Positions 27,744 to 36,324 of a stretch of DNA of 64,000 bases are shown one piece after another. The notes under the pieces are model-generated. The model was not told the DNA's origin. It saw nothing but the letters and a program-made list of their open reading frames with translations, and did no database searches. The translations under genes and the position numbers were made by a program. The stretch is from Chitinophaga sp. MM2321 (GTDB lineage Bacteria; Bacteroidota; Bacteroidia; Chitinophagales; Chitinophagaceae), in assembly GCF_964033635.1 (NCBI RefSeq), contig NZ_OZ035533.1:4712001-4776000 (forward strand), in the 5' to 3' direction. The first letter of the stretch is position 1; each line of letters opens with the position of its first letter.

Positions 27744-28646
27744 TCAGACCAGGTGCACTTCGGGTTCAAATGATTCCTCCAGCACCCTGGCTTTATAAGC
27801 CTGTTGTAATAGTTTCCCCAATGAAGTAGCCCAGGGCTTGCTGAAATGCTGATCATCCAGCGAATCGATGCCAATCAGCTCTGCGGCGGTGCCACAGAAG
27901 AAAACGGCTTCTGCTTCTCTTAATTCAGCGATGGTAAACAGCTTTTCTTCGAGGGGGATGTTAAGTTCCTGGCAAAGTTCGATAACAGTGGCGCGGGTGA
28001 TACCTGGAAGGATGTTACCGGCGGGAGGGGTGTAGAGTTTGCCGTCTTTTTCAAAGAAGATGTTGGCGCCGGGGCCTTCTGCTACGTAACCATTCATATC
28101 CAGGAGTAATGCTTCATCGTAACCCTTTGCTTTTGCTTCCTGCGAGGCCAGTATTGAGTTTACATATAAACCCGACGATTTGGATTCTATTTTGAATGCT
28201 TTGGGATTGGGTCGCTCGTAGGAGGAAGTCATTACGCGCAGGAGCTTCTCACCCAGGTACGCCCCCCATTCCCAGGCGCATATCAGGATACGCGATTCGG
28301 AGGCGCCTTTCAGGGTCATATTCGGTGGACAGAATACGAGCGGGCGGATGTAGGCTTCTTCCATATTATTCATCTCCAGCACTTTATAACAGGCGGCGAT
28401 AAGCTCCTCGTTATCAAATTTATAGGGGATGTGGATCAATTCGCAAGAGCGTTGCAGGCGGTCGAAATGTTCTTTTGCTTTAAAAATTTTTACTGATCCG
28501 TTCGCTGTTTTATAGGCGCGGATTCCTTCAAATACAGCATACCCGTAGTGTAATGATTGGCCGAACAGATCTGTTGTGGCCGAAGAGGCTTTACGGAATT
28601 CACCGTCGAGGTAAAGAAATGTGTTGTCGTTGTAGTAGCTATACAT
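27744..28646 (-). CDS. ilvE: Branched-chain amino acid aminotransferase
   Basis: Transfers the amino group between glutamate and the oxo acids of Val, Leu and Ile. Start set at MYSYYNDNTFLYLDGEF; the open frame continues upstream but those codons overlap the attenuator terminator. Fold-type IV features are GYAVFEGIRAY, SGLYVNSILASQEAKAKGYDEAL with the PLP lysine, and NIFFEKDGKLYTPP. Its 300 residues are normal. It is the first structural gene of the ilv operon. Confidence 0.93.
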   Translation of the reverse strand: MYSYYNDNTFLYLDGEFRKASSATTDLFGQSLHYGYAVFEGIRAYKTANGSVKIFKAKEHFDRLQRSCELIHIPYKFDNEELIAACYKVLEMNNMEEAYIRPLVFCPPNMTLKGASESRILICAWEWGAYLGEKLLRVMTSSYERPNPKAFKIESKSSGLYVNSILASQEAKAKGYDEALLLDMNGYVAEGPGANIFFEKDGKLYTPPAGNILPGITRATVIELCQELNIPLEEKLFTIAELREAEAVFFCGTAAELIGIDSLDDQHFSKPWATSLGKLLQQAYKARVLEESFEPEVHLV

Positions 28647-28677
28647 AAAAAAAGAAATTGTAAAAGGGAAATACCAT

Positions 28678-28715
28678 CCAAAAAAACGCCTTCCTCGTTG
28701 CGGAGGAAGGCGTTT
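28678..28715 (-). terminator. ilv attenuator terminator
   Basis: AAACGCCTTCCTC and GAGGAAGGCGTTT (28684-28696 with 28703-28715) form a perfect 13-bp stem with a 6-nt loop. On the minus strand it is followed by a run of T's. TGGAGGA at 28753-28747, at the end of the leader ORF, can pair with TCCTCCG (28707-28701) in the 5' arm as an antiterminator. Confidence 0.88.
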
Positions 28716-28743
28716 ATATATATTGTAGTATATGCACGTGTAC

Positions 28744-28857
28744 CTATCCTCCATGATGGTGGCTAATAATGACAACGACGAGAATCACGACAGTAATCGC
28801 CCAGTTAAGCTGAGGTACGATGTGATTCAATTTTATGTTGTCTTTATTTACCCACAT
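28744..28857 (-). CDS. Branched-chain leader peptide (ilv attenuator)
   Basis: A 37-codon ORF, ATG 28857 to TAG 28744. Residues 21-31 read ITVVILVVVII, ten of eleven being Ile, Val or Leu, followed by SHHHGG. The layout matches the proteobacterial ilv leader peptide, which also carries a dense Ile/Val/Leu run before a terminator. The frame is open further upstream (to 29028), but the predicted promoter at 28884-28914 puts the transcription start near 28877, so only this ATG would be in the RNA. Confidence 0.87.
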   Translation of the reverse strand: MWVNKDNIKLNHIVPQLNWAITVVILVVVIISHHHGG

Positions 28858-28883
28858 GGAGGTGATTATTTTTATGAACAATA

Positions 28884-28914
28884 CAAATGTATTTGTGAAA
28901 AGGATAAAAACCAA
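28884..28914 (-). promoter_or_regulatory. Bacteroidota-type promoter of the ilv operon
   Basis: On the minus strand TTGG (28914-28911), a 19-nt spacer and TACATTTG (28891-28884) match the -33/-7 consensus. The leader ATG lies 27 nt after the -7 box. The remaining gap to 29116 is A/T rich with no gene I can support. Confidence 0.68.
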
Positions 28915-29110
28915 CAAACTGTTGAATATTTCGTAAAAAATCAACCACACCACCTGTTTTTGAAAATATTTAAAAAAACAGACCAGATACTGAGTCAATT
29001 CTAATAAATAGTGCAAACCGGTTATCAATTACTAAATATTGGGCGTGTAATTAATGGGTGTAATGTGGGTTAAAACGGTTATCGGGGCGGGCAGGCGGTG
29101 ATTAAAAGTA

Positions 29111-29136
29111 AAAAATCCCGGTGCATTGCACCGGGA
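29111..29136 (-). terminator. Terminator after the kinase gene
   Basis: TCCCGGTGCA (29116-29125) and TGCACCGGGA (29127-29136) form a near-continuous palindrome. On the minus strand it runs into TTTTTAC. It lies 28 bp past the kinase stop. Confidence 0.82.
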
Positions 29137-29164
29137 CCAAATGATTTCATTTATTGTTCACTAT

Positions 29165-30256
29165 CTAAACCTGTTGGCTTACATGCAGGCATTTGTCGAT
29201 GATGGCCTGTAATGTGGCTTCTTTTTCGATGAGGCGCTGTAGCAGCACCAATTGGTTGAGGGCGCGGTCATAGTTATGATCCGCATACTTAACCGGGTAA
29301 TAAACATCTCCATTGAGATAATCGGAGAGGAACCGGATACCTTGCATATAGATCATGAACTTTCCGGCAAAGAACAGTTGTTCTTTTTCCACTTTTGTTA
29401 AAGTTCCGCCTATTTCCCCGAGATACCCCTGCATGAGGGCTTCGAAGTATTCCTCGCGTATTATGATCTGGCTTACATCCTTTTCTTCTTCAGACACGGG
29501 GCATACGTAGGTACGCACCATATCACCGAGGTCGGAGATGATTTTCCCGGGCATCAGTGTATCCAGGTCACACACGCAGATTCCTTCGTAGGTATCCTTG
29601 TTTAGCAATACATTATTGATTTTAGTATCGCAATGCATGAGATGGTCCCTGAATTCGGGATTTGTTTTCAGCTGTTCATAAGTGACGGCGATGTCGGAAT
29701 AGCGGAGGAAATCTTCAATCATCTCTCCTGCTGCTTCCTTCCTGTCCTCCTTCGCGTTCCTGATGGCTTCCTGGAAAGCACTGTAACGGAGGGTAAGATT
29801 GTGGAAGTTTGGAATAGAAGCTTTAAACGGCTTCAGGTCGACGCCCGAAAGGTAATTGGCGAGGCGGCCAAACTGTTTGGCTGCTTCAAACGCCTGCTTT
29901 GGGTTATCAGCCTGATCTACCGTAACGGAATCGGCAATAAACGGAATCATACGCCAGTATTCGTTGTCCATTACAAAGAGCTCTTCCCCGTTTACGGTGG
30001 GGATGGGCGTAATAAACAGATACCCCGGATGATGTACTGCGAGATAATCAGCGGCCATACGTTGATTGGTGGCGATTATCCAAGGTTCCCTGAATACGTT
30101 TACATTGATTTTCTGTAAAACGTATTTGCTGCCGTCCAGCTTCTTTTCGAGCAGAAAAGTGTTATTGATGTGTCCTGATCCGAATTTTCGGACATGCAAT
30201 CCTTCAGGCTCCAGTCCAAAAGCCTGAAGGATCAGTTTGTTGGGTGTTATTTCCAT
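29165..30256 (-). CDS. Phosphotransferase (aminoglycoside/hexosamine kinase-like)
   Basis: Start set at MEITPNKLILQAFGL, overlapping the nucleotidyltransferase gene by 10 bp. The 363-residue protein has the kinase-like fold of the APH/choline kinase group: catalytic HCDTKINNVLL and metal-binding CVCDLDTLMPG, with SGHINNTFLLE near the N-terminus. Homologues include N-acetylhexosamine 1-kinases. Coupling to a nucleotidyltransferase suggests it makes a sugar-1-phosphate for activation. The sugar is unknown. Confidence 0.78.
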   Translation of the reverse strand: MEITPNKLILQAFGLEPEGLHVRKFGSGHINNTFLLEKKLDGSKYVLQKINVNVFREPWIIATNQRMAADYLAVHHPGYLFITPIPTVNGEELFVMDNEYWRMIPFIADSVTVDQADNPKQAFEAAKQFGRLANYLSGVDLKPFKASIPNFHNLTLRYSAFQEAIRNAKEDRKEAAGEMIEDFLRYSDIAVTYEQLKTNPEFRDHLMHCDTKINNVLLNKDTYEGICVCDLDTLMPGKIISDLGDMVRTYVCPVSEEEKDVSQIIIREEYFEALMQGYLGEIGGTLTKVEKEQLFFAGKFMIYMQGIRFLSDYLNGDVYYPVKYADHNYDRALNQLVLLQRLIEKEATLQAIIDKCLHVSQQV

Positions 30257-31149
30257 AAATTGTCGGGATATGCTCCATTTTTTACCAAAGCCGACAAGCT
30301 GGACTGCACACCGGGTGCATCTTCTTTGTATGTAACGCCAAACCATTTTGCGCTGGTAGGTAATACCCGTACCTGTCCGATGTTACGACGGATAAACTCA
30401 TCAGCTACAATCGGAATAAAGAATTCAGATTTAGGATTGCTGATACTTTTATCCAGGAATTCATTGAACAGGTCCTGGCTCAGGTTAAATACGCTGGGAT
30501 GGAAACCCCAGAAGTTCATAGACACCGGTGTTGCAGGAGAAAGTGGGTGCTTGCTACCGTCTGCTTCCTCGTAAACGATCTGGTTGTTATCTGTATATAT
30601 TTTGGTCCTTTCAACAATAGCTGACAGGTTACCCTGCCCGTTTACCTCGCATACGCCGCGGGATACGGAGCCGTGCTCACTAACGGTTTTGCCCAGTTCA
30701 TATCCAACTACGCTGTAAGTATCTGCCTTGCATTCCCCGTTCAGGAAAGCAGCCATTTTTACAAACGCATCAGCGCCATAGAAATCATCTGCATTGATCA
30801 CTGCAAATGGCTCGTTGATAGCGTCTTTGGCGCAAAGGATCGCATGTGCGGTTCCCCATGGTTTTGTTCTGTCTGCCGGCACGGTATGATTACCAACAAA
30901 TGCATCCATTTCCTGGAATACATAGTCAGTAGCTACGCGTCCTTTGAGCTTCGGCTCAAAGATGGTCTTAAAATCTTCCGCAAAATTCTCGCGGATAATA
31001 AACACTATTTTCCCAAAACCCGCGCGGATAGCGTCGTAAATAGAGTAATCAATGATAGTTTCACCGCTTGGCCCAAATTCCTGGATCTGCTTTAAACTGC
31101 CATATCGGCTAGCCATCCCGGCTGCCAAAATCAATAAAGTCGGTTGCAT
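30247..31149 (-). CDS. Sugar-phosphate nucleotidyltransferase
   Basis: A 300-residue protein with the nucleotide-binding signature LILAAGMASRYGSLKQ and the metal-binding VINADDFYG. Such enzymes join NTP and a sugar-1-phosphate to form an NDP-sugar. It lies directly upstream of, and overlaps, the kinase gene, making a two-gene salvage unit. Base and sugar specificity cannot be assigned. It is divergent from the fucosidase gene. Confidence 0.85.
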   Translation of the reverse strand: MQPTLLILAAGMASRYGSLKQIQEFGPSGETIIDYSIYDAIRAGFGKIVFIIRENFAEDFKTIFEPKLKGRVATDYVFQEMDAFVGNHTVPADRTKPWGTAHAILCAKDAINEPFAVINADDFYGADAFVKMAAFLNGECKADTYSVVGYELGKTVSEHGSVSRGVCEVNGQGNLSAIVERTKIYTDNNQIVYEEADGSKHPLSPATPVSMNFWGFHPSVFNLSQDLFNEFLDKSISNPKSEFFIPIVADEFIRRNIGQVRVLPTSAKWFGVTYKEDAPGVQSSLSALVKNGAYPDNLWK

Positions 31150-31279
31150 TTGCTTGATATTAGTTTATAATTTTCAATTATTTACCTAAAAATATCGGCG
31201 CTAAATTTAATCATTAAAAGTATTTTCACACTTTCTTTTTGTGGACAATACATATTTTAAAGATTAATTAAACGGAACG

Positions 31280-32620
31280 ATGAAAAGATTATTAGTGCTG
31301 GGAGCCTGTGCCATGCAGCTTTTTACAACCGCAAAAGCGCAACAGAAAACCAATCCGGAAGACATCAAAGAAAAAATGCAGTGGTTTACAGATGCCAAAC
31401 TCGGCATCTTCATCCATTGGGGCATTTATTCAGTAAACGGCGTGGATGAATCGTGGTCTTTCCACAACAAAAAAATCTCTTACCCTGATTACATGCAACA
31501 GCTGAAAGGCTTTACTGCAAGTAATTACAACCCGCAGGCATGGGCCGATCTGATCAAAGAATCCGGCGCCCGGTATGCGGTCATGACCACCAAACACCAC
31601 GACGGTGTGGCTTTGTGGGACAGTAAGTACAGTAAACTCGACGTTGCTAACAGTACACCCGCAAAGAGAGACGTGCTCACACCCCTCTACGCTGCGTTGC
31701 GCCGCGATAGTATCAAATGTGGTGCCTATTTTTCCTTGATTGACTGGAGTCATAACGATTATCCCCAGTTCCTCAAAGACAGCAACCGCTATGATATCAA
31801 GGCCCAGCCTGCAAGATGGCAACGCTTCCTGAAGTTTTACGAAGGACAGATGGCGGAAGTGATGACTAAGTTCAACCCCGACCTGTGGTGGTTTGACGGC
31901 GACTGGGAACATTCTGCTGAAGAATGGGAAGCAGAAAAAATGCGGAAGATGCTGACCACGCATAACCCCAACACCATTATCAATGGCCGTTTACAGGGTT
32001 ATGGCGATTACGACACGCCGGAACAAAACTTCCCGGTTACCCGCCCGCATTACCACTGGTGGGAACTGTGTATGACCATCAACAATAACTGGGGCTGGCA
32101 GCCACAGGACACCAACTGGAAAACGCCTTACGAGATCATCACCATCTTTGTGGATGCAGTCAGCAATGGAGGCAACCTCCTCCTGGACATTGGCCCCAAA
32201 GCGGATGGCAGCATTCCGGAAGAAGAAGTACACGTGCTGAAAGAACTGGGCGCCTGGAATAAGAAGAATGGGGAAGCTATTTTCAATACCATCGGCGGTA
32301 TTCCGTTAGGCCACTTCTATGGCCCTACTACCCTCTCCAAAGATTCCAGTACCCTCTACCTGTTCCTGCCCGGTAAAACCAGCGGCCAGGTAGCTCTGAA
32401 AGGACTGAGTAACAAAATTGAAGACATCACGGTAGTGGGCAACGGCACCAAGCTGACACATAAAGTGGTCGGCAAAATTTCCTGGAGCCCCGTACCCGGT
32501 CTGGTATACATCGATGTTCCTGAAAACGTACAGGACAAATATGTAACCGTGCTGAAAGTGAAGCTGGATAAGGCTGTGAAGCTGTATCGCGGCAAAGGAG
32601 GTTTTCTGACGAATGAATAG
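31280..32620 (+). CDS. Alpha-L-fucosidase, GH29
   Basis: A secreted 446-residue glycosidase with a signal peptide ending near AKA-Q21. GH29 features are KLGIFIHWGIYSV, TTKHHDGVALWDS and PDLWWFDGDWE, whose Asp206 is the expected nucleophile. It releases L-fucose from glycans. The C-terminal third (about residue 350 on) is a beta-sandwich-like domain. It is divergent from a sugar kinase/nucleotidyltransferase pair that could use a released sugar. Confidence 0.93.
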   Translation: MKRLLVLGACAMQLFTTAKAQQKTNPEDIKEKMQWFTDAKLGIFIHWGIYSVNGVDESWSFHNKKISYPDYMQQLKGFTASNYNPQAWADLIKESGARYAVMTTKHHDGVALWDSKYSKLDVANSTPAKRDVLTPLYAALRRDSIKCGAYFSLIDWSHNDYPQFLKDSNRYDIKAQPARWQRFLKFYEGQMAEVMTKFNPDLWWFDGDWEHSAEEWEAEKMRKMLTTHNPNTIINGRLQGYGDYDTPEQNFPVTRPHYHWWELCMTINNNWGWQPQDTNWKTPYEIITIFVDAVSNGGNLLLDIGPKADGSIPEEEVHVLKELGAWNKKNGEAIFNTIGGIPLGHFYGPTTLSKDSSTLYLFLPGKTSGQVALKGLSNKIEDITVVGNGTKLTHKVVGKISWSPVPGLVYIDVPENVQDKYVTVLKVKLDKAVKLYRGKGGFLTNE

Positions 32621-32639
32621 GATATTATTTTTTATATAG

Positions 32640-33527
32640 ATGATTACCTACGATCATATCACTTTAGATGCTTTTTCCACCAGCTGGCTGCCTGATACCA
32701 TTCAGGCGGCCATGCTTCGGTTGGATAAATCAGATACAGCGGTTTCAGGTAATAAATGGTTTAAGCTAAAATATAATTTAGAGGAAGCGAAGCGGCAGGG
32801 AAAAGATCACCTCCTCACTTTTGGTGGCGCCTATTCCAATCATATTGCGGCAACAGCCGTTGCCTGCAAACTGGCCGGACTGGCATGCACCGGTGTGATC
32901 CGGGGAGAAAGGCCCGCCGTTTTAAGTCATACCCTGCAACAGGCTTCGGATAACGGAATGCAGTTGCTTTTTGTAAGCCGTTCGGATTACAGGCAAAAGG
33001 AAAAAAGCCCGCTTTTCAAAGAACTGGCTGATCCTGTTTATATTATTCCCGAAGGAGGCCACAATGCCCTTGGTGCAAAAGGTTGTGAAGAAATATTATC
33101 CATCTTCCCCACAGCTGATTTCACACATATCCTTTGTGCCGTTGGTACCGGTACTACGCTGGCAGGGCTGATCAACAGTGCACAGCCCCCGCAGCAGGTA
33201 CTGGGTATTGCCGTATTAAAAGGTGCGGCGTACCTCGAAAAAGAGGTGGCGGCGCTGTTACACGCTACGGTGCCTGACTGGCGCATCCTGCATAATTACC
33301 ACGGTGGCGGTTATGCTAAAACATCTCCGGAACTTATAGATTTTATCAATACCTTTCATAAAGAAACAGGGATCCCCACCGATATTATTTACACCGGAAA
33401 ATTAGTCATGGCATTCCGTGAATTGACGCAGCAGGGCTACTTTCCGGACGAGAGCAAAGTATTGTTAATACATACCGGCGGCCTGCAGGGCAATCTTTCC
33501 CTGCCTCCCGGCGTTCTGTCCCTATAA
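32640..33527 (+). CDS. PLP enzyme, ACC deaminase / D-cysteine desulfhydrase family
   Basis: A 295-residue fold-type II PLP protein. SGNKWFKLKYNL carries the PLP lysine and LTFGGAYSNHIAATA follows, both typical of the family; VGTGTTLAGLI binds the phosphate. Members act on D-cysteine or 1-aminocyclopropane-1-carboxylate; which one is used here is not evident. It starts 19 bp after the fucosidase stop, possibly in the same transcript. Confidence 0.87.
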   Translation: MITYDHITLDAFSTSWLPDTIQAAMLRLDKSDTAVSGNKWFKLKYNLEEAKRQGKDHLLTFGGAYSNHIAATAVACKLAGLACTGVIRGERPAVLSHTLQQASDNGMQLLFVSRSDYRQKEKSPLFKELADPVYIIPEGGHNALGAKGCEEILSIFPTADFTHILCAVGTGTTLAGLINSAQPPQQVLGIAVLKGAAYLEKEVAALLHATVPDWRILHNYHGGGYAKTSPELIDFINTFHKETGIPTDIIYTGKLVMAFRELTQQGYFPDESKVLLIHTGGLQGNLSLPPGVLSL

Positions 33528-33592
33528 AAACTGTTCATTATATTTGAACGGTAGTGTATTTTTGCCAACTTTAAGCGTTTACGGATTTTAGT

Positions 33593-34297
33593 ATGAAGCA
33601 GGTCGTGCGTATTTCTTTAACTATAGGCATCTTTTTATTGACAGCATTCGCGGGAAAGGCCCAGGATTTTATGCCTCCTGTGTTACCGGAATTTTCAGCA
33701 TCCATCAAAACCGGTAAAATCCAGCTGGACTGGCTTTCGGGATTCAGAGATGTAAAAGAGATTGGTATTCAGCGATCACTGGATAGTGTGCTGAACTTCA
33801 ATACGATTGGCTATGCCAGCTATCCTATGCAAACGAGGAATGCTTACCTGGATAATAAACCACTGCCCGGCACCAACTATTACCGCCTGTTTATTCTCTT
33901 CAACAACGGACGTTTTATGTACAGCAAAACCATGCTGGCCTTGTCCGACAGCACTATCCGTGCAGACCAGAAACTGGAGTACGCGGATATAAAGGATGCC
34001 TCCAAAGAAAAAGGGGAAGCAGAAAGAATCGCCTGGCATCCTTCCAATTATATTTACACCACCGCAGATGGCAATGTGAACATCCGGCTCGCAGATGCTC
34101 CCAAGAAGAAATATTCCATCAAGTTTTTTGAATCGAACGGTACTTTCCTGTTTGATATTGACCAGGTGAAAGGCCCTGCGCTGATCCTGGAAAAGGCCAT
34201 TTTCATGCACGCGGGTTGGTTTAACTTCGAATTGTATGAAGAGGGGAAACTGAAAGAAAAATGGAGCTTATTTATTCCATTGAACTACAAAATGTAA
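33593..34297 (+). CDS. Secreted protein of unknown function
   Basis: A 234-residue protein with a signal peptide (cleavage near GKA-Q24). The segment FSASIKTGKIQLDWLSGFRD to TNYYRLFILFNNG looks like a fibronectin-III-type sandwich, as found in Bacteroidota surface proteins, but no enzyme motif is visible. TATTTTTG at 33557-33564 is a possible -7 box. The end overlaps lipB by 13 bp on the opposite strand. Confidence 0.72.
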   Translation: MKQVVRISLTIGIFLLTAFAGKAQDFMPPVLPEFSASIKTGKIQLDWLSGFRDVKEIGIQRSLDSVLNFNTIGYASYPMQTRNAYLDNKPLPGTNYYRLFILFNNGRFMYSKTMLALSDSTIRADQKLEYADIKDASKEKGEAERIAWHPSNYIYTTADGNVNIRLADAPKKKYSIKFFESNGTFLFDIDQVKGPALILEKAIFMHAGWFNFELYEEGKLKEKWSLFIPLNYKM

Positions 34298-34983
34298 CAG
34301 TCGAATACTTCTGCAAAATACTTACTCAGCTTTGCTTTTACTTCTTCCACCGGTACCTCGTGCCCAACTTCCTGGTTGAGGGAGGCTACTTTTTTATCAA
34401 CGATACCACAGGGAATGATGTTGCTGAAATAATCCATCGGCGTGTTTACATTCAGGGCAAATCCATGCATGGTTACCCAACGGCTGCAACGTACGCCCAT
34501 CGCACAAATCTTGCGGGCGGCCCCTTTATCATGCGGGTCCAGCCATACGCCGGTTTCGCCTTTTGAACGATCCCCTTTCACACCATAATCTGCCAGGGTG
34601 CGGATGATCACTTCTTCCAGGCTGCGTAAATATTTGCCGATATCTGTAAAAAAATTCTCCAGATCGATAATAGGATAACCGACAACCTGTCCGGGGCCAT
34701 GAAAAGTAATATCACCGCCTCGATTGGTAGGCACAAAGCCGATACCGCGCGAGGCCAGCTGTGCTTCATCCAGCAGGAGATTTTCCATATGCCCGCTTTT
34801 GCCGATGGTGTATACCGGCGGATGCTCACAAAACAACAGGTAATTGGTAGTGGGTTTAGGCCACTGGTCTACAGCCTGCGATTTCAATTGCACATTTTCT
34901 TTCAGCAGTTGCTCCTGGTAATCCCATGCCTGCTGGTAATCCATAATGCCAAGATCTTTTACGACTATCTGTTGCTTTTCCAT
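34285..34983 (-). CDS. lipB: Octanoyltransferase
   Basis: Transfers octanoyl from acyl carrier protein to lipoyl domains, the first step of lipoate synthesis. Start at MEKQQIVVKDLG; MTNMEKQ (34992) is an alternative, and codons further upstream do not fit the family. RGGDITFHGPGQVVGYP, KICAMGVRCSRWVTMHGFALN and the catalytic-type Cys in IIPCGI are present. Its 232 residues are normal. It converges on the gene at 33593. Confidence 0.93.
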   Translation of the reverse strand: MEKQQIVVKDLGIMDYQQAWDYQEQLLKENVQLKSQAVDQWPKPTTNYLLFCEHPPVYTIGKSGHMENLLLDEAQLASRGIGFVPTNRGGDITFHGPGQVVGYPIIDLENFFTDIGKYLRSLEEVIIRTLADYGVKGDRSKGETGVWLDPHDKGAARKICAMGVRCSRWVTMHGFALNVNTPMDYFSNIIPCGIVDKKVASLNQEVGHEVPVEEVKAKLSKYFAEVFDCYIL

Positions 34984-35123
34984 ATTCGTCATTTCACGTT
35001 GCGGCATGTTTCCGCAAAGGCGCGAAGGGGCAAAGTTAGGGGAATATCTACTTAAAAAAAATCCCGGAAAGATCATCCACCTTTACTTGGGGATGCCTTT
35101 GCACGAAACTCCTAACTAAACTT

Positions 35124-35131
35124 TACCTTTG
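35124..35131 (+). promoter_or_regulatory. Candidate -7 box before the pseudouridine synthase
   Basis: TACCTTTG matches TAnnTTTG, 15 bp before ATG 35147. TTTG at 35098-35101 could be the -33 element, though the 22-nt spacer is long. Confidence 0.45.
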
Positions 35132-35146
35132 CAAAAATTTACATTG

Positions 35147-36214
35147 ATGGCTGAAGAATTGCTGGAACTGGAAGATGAGCTGGAAAACGGGGATGGCAGT
35201 GAAGAACTGTACGAGAAAATTAATATGGTGGTTGACAAAGGTCAGGAACCCATTCGTATTGATAAATTCCTCACGAACCGTATTGAAGGCGCCACCCGCA
35301 ATAAAGTGCAAAACGCCCTGGATGCTGAACTGGTGCTGGTTAACGACAAGCCCGTCAAATCCAATTACAAGATCCGTCCGCTGGACCGGATTGTGGTGTT
35401 TTCCAACAAAAACCCGGAGAGTACTGCTGTATTACCGGAAGAACTGCCGCTGAATATTGTGTTTGAAGATGAGGATATCATGATCGTTGATAAACCTGCC
35501 GGTATGGTGGTTCATCCTGGTTGTGGTAATTACACCGGTACGCTGGTGAATGGCCTTTCCTGGTACCTGGGAGATAAAACACAGGCAACAGAACCCACGA
35601 TACCGCGTTTCGGACTGGTACACCGTATCGACAAAAACACGACGGGTTTGCTGGTCATTGCCAAGTCTGAAAAAGCCATGACAGATCTGGCCAAACAGTT
35701 TTTTGATCATACCGTACACCGCAGATATATAGCCCTGGTATGGGGAGATTTTGAGGAAGATGAAGGCACCATAGTAGCCCACGTAGGTCGCCACCAACGA
35801 TTCCGCAAGATTATGGATGCATACCCCGATGGTGAATATGGTAAAGAAGCCATCACCCACTACCGCGTGCTGGAACGTTTTAACTATGTAACCCTGGTGG
35901 AATGCAGGCTGGAAACCGGCCGTACTCACCAGATCCGCGTGCATATGCGACATACCGGACACGCACTCTTTAATGACGATACTTATGGTGGTAACCGCAT
36001 TATAAAAGGAACCATCTTCACCAAATACAAACAGTTTGTGGAAAACTGTTTCGAAATTATGCCGCGCCATGCCCTGCATGCACAGCAACTTGGATTCATA
36101 CATCCCCGTACCAGGGAACAGATGTACTTCGAAAGTACACTGCCGCCCGATTTTACCAGCGTCCTGGAAAAATGGCGGAGATATACCGTGGCAAGACCAT
36201 TGGAAGAAGAATAA
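35147..36214 (+). CDS. Large-subunit rRNA pseudouridine synthase, RluD-like
   Basis: Start at ATG 35147 (MAEELLELEDELENG); an in-frame TTG 6 codons upstream lies in the promoter. The 355 residues comprise an acidic leader, an S4 RNA-binding domain (about 36-85: RIDKFLTNRIEGATRNKVQNAL) and a RluA-family catalytic domain with RIDKNTTGLLV, catalytic Asp162. Homologues modify 23S rRNA helix 69. The gene is followed by its own terminator. Confidence 0.92.
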   Translation: MAEELLELEDELENGDGSEELYEKINMVVDKGQEPIRIDKFLTNRIEGATRNKVQNALDAELVLVNDKPVKSNYKIRPLDRIVVFSNKNPESTAVLPEELPLNIVFEDEDIMIVDKPAGMVVHPGCGNYTGTLVNGLSWYLGDKTQATEPTIPRFGLVHRIDKNTTGLLVIAKSEKAMTDLAKQFFDHTVHRRYIALVWGDFEEDEGTIVAHVGRHQRFRKIMDAYPDGEYGKEAITHYRVLERFNYVTLVECRLETGRTHQIRVHMRHTGHALFNDDTYGGNRIIKGTIFTKYKQFVENCFEIMPRHALHAQQLGFIHPRTREQMYFESTLPPDFTSVLEKWRRYTVARPLEEE

Positions 36215-36218
36215 AAAA

Positions 36219-36258
36219 TAAATAACTGATGCAGATAATTATCTGCATCAGTTATTTA
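36219..36258 (+). terminator. Long perfect stem-loop after the pseudouridine synthase
   Basis: The arms 36219-36237 and 36240-36258 are perfect over 19 bp, with sequence TAAATAACTGATGCAGATA on the left. It lies 5 bp after the stop. There is no long T tract beyond it. Confidence 0.75.
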
Positions 36259-36324
36259 CAACAGTTTTTATTAATATAAAATTACATATTTAAACTATCT
36301 TAGCGTTTATTACCATGTCAACAC

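Noticed and set aside
28647..28775. N-terminal extension of ilvE by 43 codons.
   Set aside because: The extension would be read through the attenuator terminator and has no family counterpart; MYSYYNDNTF is the normal start.
28744..29028. A 94-residue hydrophobic minus-strand ORF that could be called a small membrane protein.
   Set aside because: Its upstream part crosses the predicted promoter, and only the last 37 codons make sense, as a leader peptide. The hydrophobicity comes from A/T-rich DNA and the Ile/Val/Leu run.
36219..36258. The 19-bp stem after the pseudouridine synthase as a member of the dispersed hairpin families.
   Set aside because: It shares neither the ACCAGGATTAA nor the ATGCAGCGGA core, apart from a short GATGCAGAT likeness, so I treat it as an ordinary though long terminator.
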